From: Daphnia pulex
Lineage: Eukaryota; Arthropoda; Branchiopoda; Diplostraca; Daphniidae
Length of the DNA stretch: 64,000 nucleotides
NCBI RefSeq assembly: GCF_021134715.1
Contig: NC_060024.1
Span: forward strand, 5,518,001 to 5,582,000
Direction: 5' to 3'
The translations under genes were made by a program, and so were the position numbers. Position 1 is the stretch's first letter, and each line of letters starts with the position of its first letter. Below, in pieces: positions 61,401 to 64,000 of this stretch. Below the pieces are notes generated by a model. It did no database searches. It was not told where the DNA came from and saw nothing but the letters and a program-made list of their open reading frames with translations.

Positions 61401-63493
61401 CCTCGTCCGACTGGAAAATCATTAGTGCTTCATTGACATGTGTCAGCTTTCTCAATGTGTCCTTACTGATTACAGACGTATTTTTTTCTTTTTCTTTTTT
61501 TTTTTCAACATGACTGAATCGGTATTATTTAAAAAGATAAAAAGGTACGAAATGATGAAACAACGATGGGAAAGTAGGCCACAATGGCGAACGACCTGTG
61601 CACCCATTTGCTGGTGCATGACAAAAACACGTGCTCTTTCTTATTTCAGATTTGGGTTCTTATAATAGGCTACAAGCAAATAATTAATCACAGGACGACC
61701 AAGACAAGCAAAATCACAAAAATAAACACTGAAAACATTTTAAAAAAATTTTTAAAGAACAATTTTTATACAATTATTCCCGACAATGTTCGAATCGTCC
61801 TGCAAGGAATTTCCGGTTTCTGAATAAAGAAAAAAAAATTATAATAATAATTATGATAGTTAAATTCAAATCTTTTGTAAAATAATTAAACAATAGCGAC
61901 GAAGTTATTTTTCGTGCATTTAAAAAATACTAATGAAGTAAAACTTAATACAGAAAGGTGAAAATATCAAAAGATTCGAAAAAAATTCTAATAAAAATAT
62001 TTAAAATGAGTACACATCTATGGACATTTACAATTTAATTTAAAATAATTCATTAAAATGGAAAATATGAGAAATATATATGAAACAAATGATAATTGGC
62101 AAACCTCTGTTGAGCGTGAAAAGACTTTCGCCGTAAAAGTTCACCTATTTATAATATGCGCTACTCTGGGTTGGAATCCGCACCATATGCACTTTCGTAC
62201 GTAAGATTCCTCCCATCATTCCTGATAAATAACGCACCGCCTACCCAACTTTCGTCCCCGTTCGCCCCCGTTCGCCCCAAGCCGCGCGGATCACGCTGTA
62301 CACATTTGCCGCTATATATTTTTCTTCTCGGCCGTTAAAAAAGAAGCAATTGAAGCAATCAATACGACTTAAGGGATTTAGAGGATTTAGAGGATTCACT
62401 AAATATACAAATACACAAGATAGGATACATCGAGAAGATATATTCCGAGGTCTAAAATAAAACGGACGGGATTTTATAGTATAGTAGGCCTAATATCCGA
62501 AAATACCTATATGCGCTATCATTCTAAAAATTACTTATACCACGTCAATATCTAAGGTATTTTTATATAAAAAGGCATTTTATTTCATTTTTTTTTTCGA
62601 AATTTTCCCCAAATTATAACCTGGTAGGCTAATAATAATGAGTTTTGTTATCAAATAGATTTTTTATAAAATATTAATGTACAATTATAATAATTTTAAT
62701 ATTATAATAATAACAAGAAAAATTCTGCCAGTCCCTATATGCTGACAACCATTAATTACTAATTGATAATAATGATTCCGTTTGTTAATCGATTTTAAAA
62801 ACAAAAATCTGTCATCGTCATTCATTGCACTTGTCTAATACACTGTGACACTTCGAGTGCTGATAGTGTCAGGTATTACTTCATAGCATAGCGTTTTTTG
62901 ATGAGCAGGCAGCACAAAAAATCTGTGATGGATTTGTACTCGACGACTCTGTGATGGATATTTCAACAAGATTTTTTTTTCTTAATTTTTTTATTTTATC
63001 ATCTTTTAGGCGACGGCGACCTTTATTCATTCGAGGGTTTTGACCGAAAGTGAATAAATGACCCGCAACGCCTTGATCTTTGATCGCTATTTTTGACTGA
63101 GCTATCTTGTCAAGAGCGATTGCGACATGCATGGTCATTTTTTGGGTGGACGTATTAGCTGTTTCTACAGCCTACGAAAAACCCCAAAGAAGGCGTGGTT
63201 ATAATATCGAACCGGTCAGGGATAAGCTATTTAAACCACGTGAAACAGTCGGGACTTCGGGGAACCTAAAAAAAACCCATTCTTCTTTTTTACTTTTAAA
63301 TTCACTGCTGGCGGTCTGATCCGTCGAAACGTTTCAATTTATTGCATAACTCAAGGGTGAGAACTGCCAAATTATTTTATCTTAATTATGTATAAAATAA
63401 ATGAAGTGATATTTTAATTGATTTTTGAAAATTATATATTTTTTTAAATTTCCAGACTTGTGCAGACCTCACGGTTTAATAATTCAGTATAAA
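58468..63493. other. Intergenic region between the SEFIR receptor and SLC37 genes
   Basis: About 5 kb, AT-rich. The first few hundred bases should hold the receptor promoter (minus strand) and the last few hundred the SLC37 promoter and 5' UTR. Frames such as 59974-60165 and 61584-61823 have no domains. A T-run near 61481-61505 and long A/T-rich blocks at 61820-62100 and 62580-62720 are the only notable features. Confidence 0.5.
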
Positions 63494-64000
63494 ATGCGGA
63501 TTCTGGAAAAAGTTTACGATGTTCCGGTGGGTGTCAGTGCTCTGGAAAAGACATCATGTTTAAAGAACATCACCCCTGTTGATAAACTGCGATGGTACTG
63601 TATATATAATACGAATAAATAAATAATGTATATATTTGATTTCCAAATTTAAAAAAAAAACTATTTTGAAACAAAAGGCACAAATTCAATGTTTTGTTGC
63701 TGACCTTTCTGAGCTACGCCAGCTACCATATGGCTCGTAAACCCACCAGTGTCGTCAAGAATGTTCTCCATCAGAACTGCACCAATTTGACTCCGGACGA
63801 AGGTGTCAACATCACCGGCATTGAAGATACTTGGTGCAGCTGGAGCCCATTCGGTGAGTGTACCTGTATTATTAATTCATTCGAATAAATAAATCGATTG
63901 CTAAATAATTTGATTTTGAATTGAACTAATTTGTACTTATACATATTGCGAAACAATTAATCTATAGATGGGGATGATGCTAGCACACTTCTGGGTGCTT
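63494..64000 (+). CDS. SLC37 family sugar-phosphate exchanger, 5' part (runs off the window)
   Basis: Exons 63494-63594, 63678-63853 and 63968 onward join in phase. After a 33-residue N-terminus, the first membrane helix reads FNVLLLTFLSYASYHMARKP. TSVVKNVLHQNC, a polar loop with Cys and N-glycosylation sites, WCSWSPF, and then DGDDASTLLGA follow. This order, with the RKP after helix 1 and the WCSW motif, is characteristic of SLC37A1/A2-type glucose-6-phosphate:phosphate antiporters of the endoplasmic reticulum (major facilitator superfamily). The donor at 63595 is chosen because it alone keeps the frame into helix 1. The rest of the roughly 500-residue protein lies outside the window. Which paralogue it is cannot be told. 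Confidence 0.88.

Overview
This is animal nuclear DNA. The genes have short GT-AG introns (mostly 60-80 bp), the flanks are AT-rich, and the identifiable proteins are metazoan: an MMAA GTPase, a GT43 glucuronosyltransferase, an SLC37 sugar-phosphate exchanger, a UBF-like HMG-box protein and a SEFIR receptor. Compact genes separated by long AT-rich deserts dotted with GCTGCTG, TATATA and TAGGCCTA strings suggest a crustacean such as Daphnia. That assignment is inference from style; no species marker was seen.

Layout. 1-1764: decayed sequence with a short ankyrin-coding remnant. 1769-5842: a nested transposon. A 3.1-kb element (1868-4986) sits inside one arm of a roughly 955-bp element with about 250-bp inverted repeats. 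5895-11381: an intronless 1828-residue ankyrin-repeat gene with a cysteine-protease-like N-terminus and a C-terminal membrane anchor. 11750-12114: a small inverted-repeat element. 12617-12698 (-): tRNA-Ser(GCU). 13825-16818 (+): a 14-exon UBF-like gene whose 3' half is a tandem exon-pair triplication. 17846-19409 (+): MMAA, 7 exons. 20081-21598 (-): beta-1,3-glucuronosyltransferase, 7 exons, convergent with MMAA.

21.6-49.2 kb is a gene desert. It holds a young gag-only LTR retrotransposon on the minus strand (33525-35813) and two neighbouring miniature inverted-repeat elements (38204-38903, 39028-39737). 49180-55127 (+): an unrecognised GC-rich three-exon gene for a 130-residue single-pass membrane protein. 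56384-58467 (-): an IL-17-receptor-like SEFIR protein, 5 exons. 58.5-63.5 kb is non-coding. 63494-64000 (+): the first exons of an SLC37 (glucose-6-phosphate exchanger family) gene that runs off the window.

The genes do not form a single pathway; this is an ordinary animal neighbourhood of unrelated genes. MMAA serves mitochondrial cobalamin metabolism, the GT43 enzyme acts in the Golgi on proteoglycans or glycoproteins, the UBF-like protein is probably nucleolar, and the SEFIR receptor is a cell-surface signalling protein. The less usual items are the protease-like ankyrin gene, the modular UBF-like gene, the SEFIR receptor, the orphan membrane-protein gene and the nested or gag-only mobile elements. 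All exon boundaries were placed by hand from GT/AG sites, phase continuity and protein similarity.
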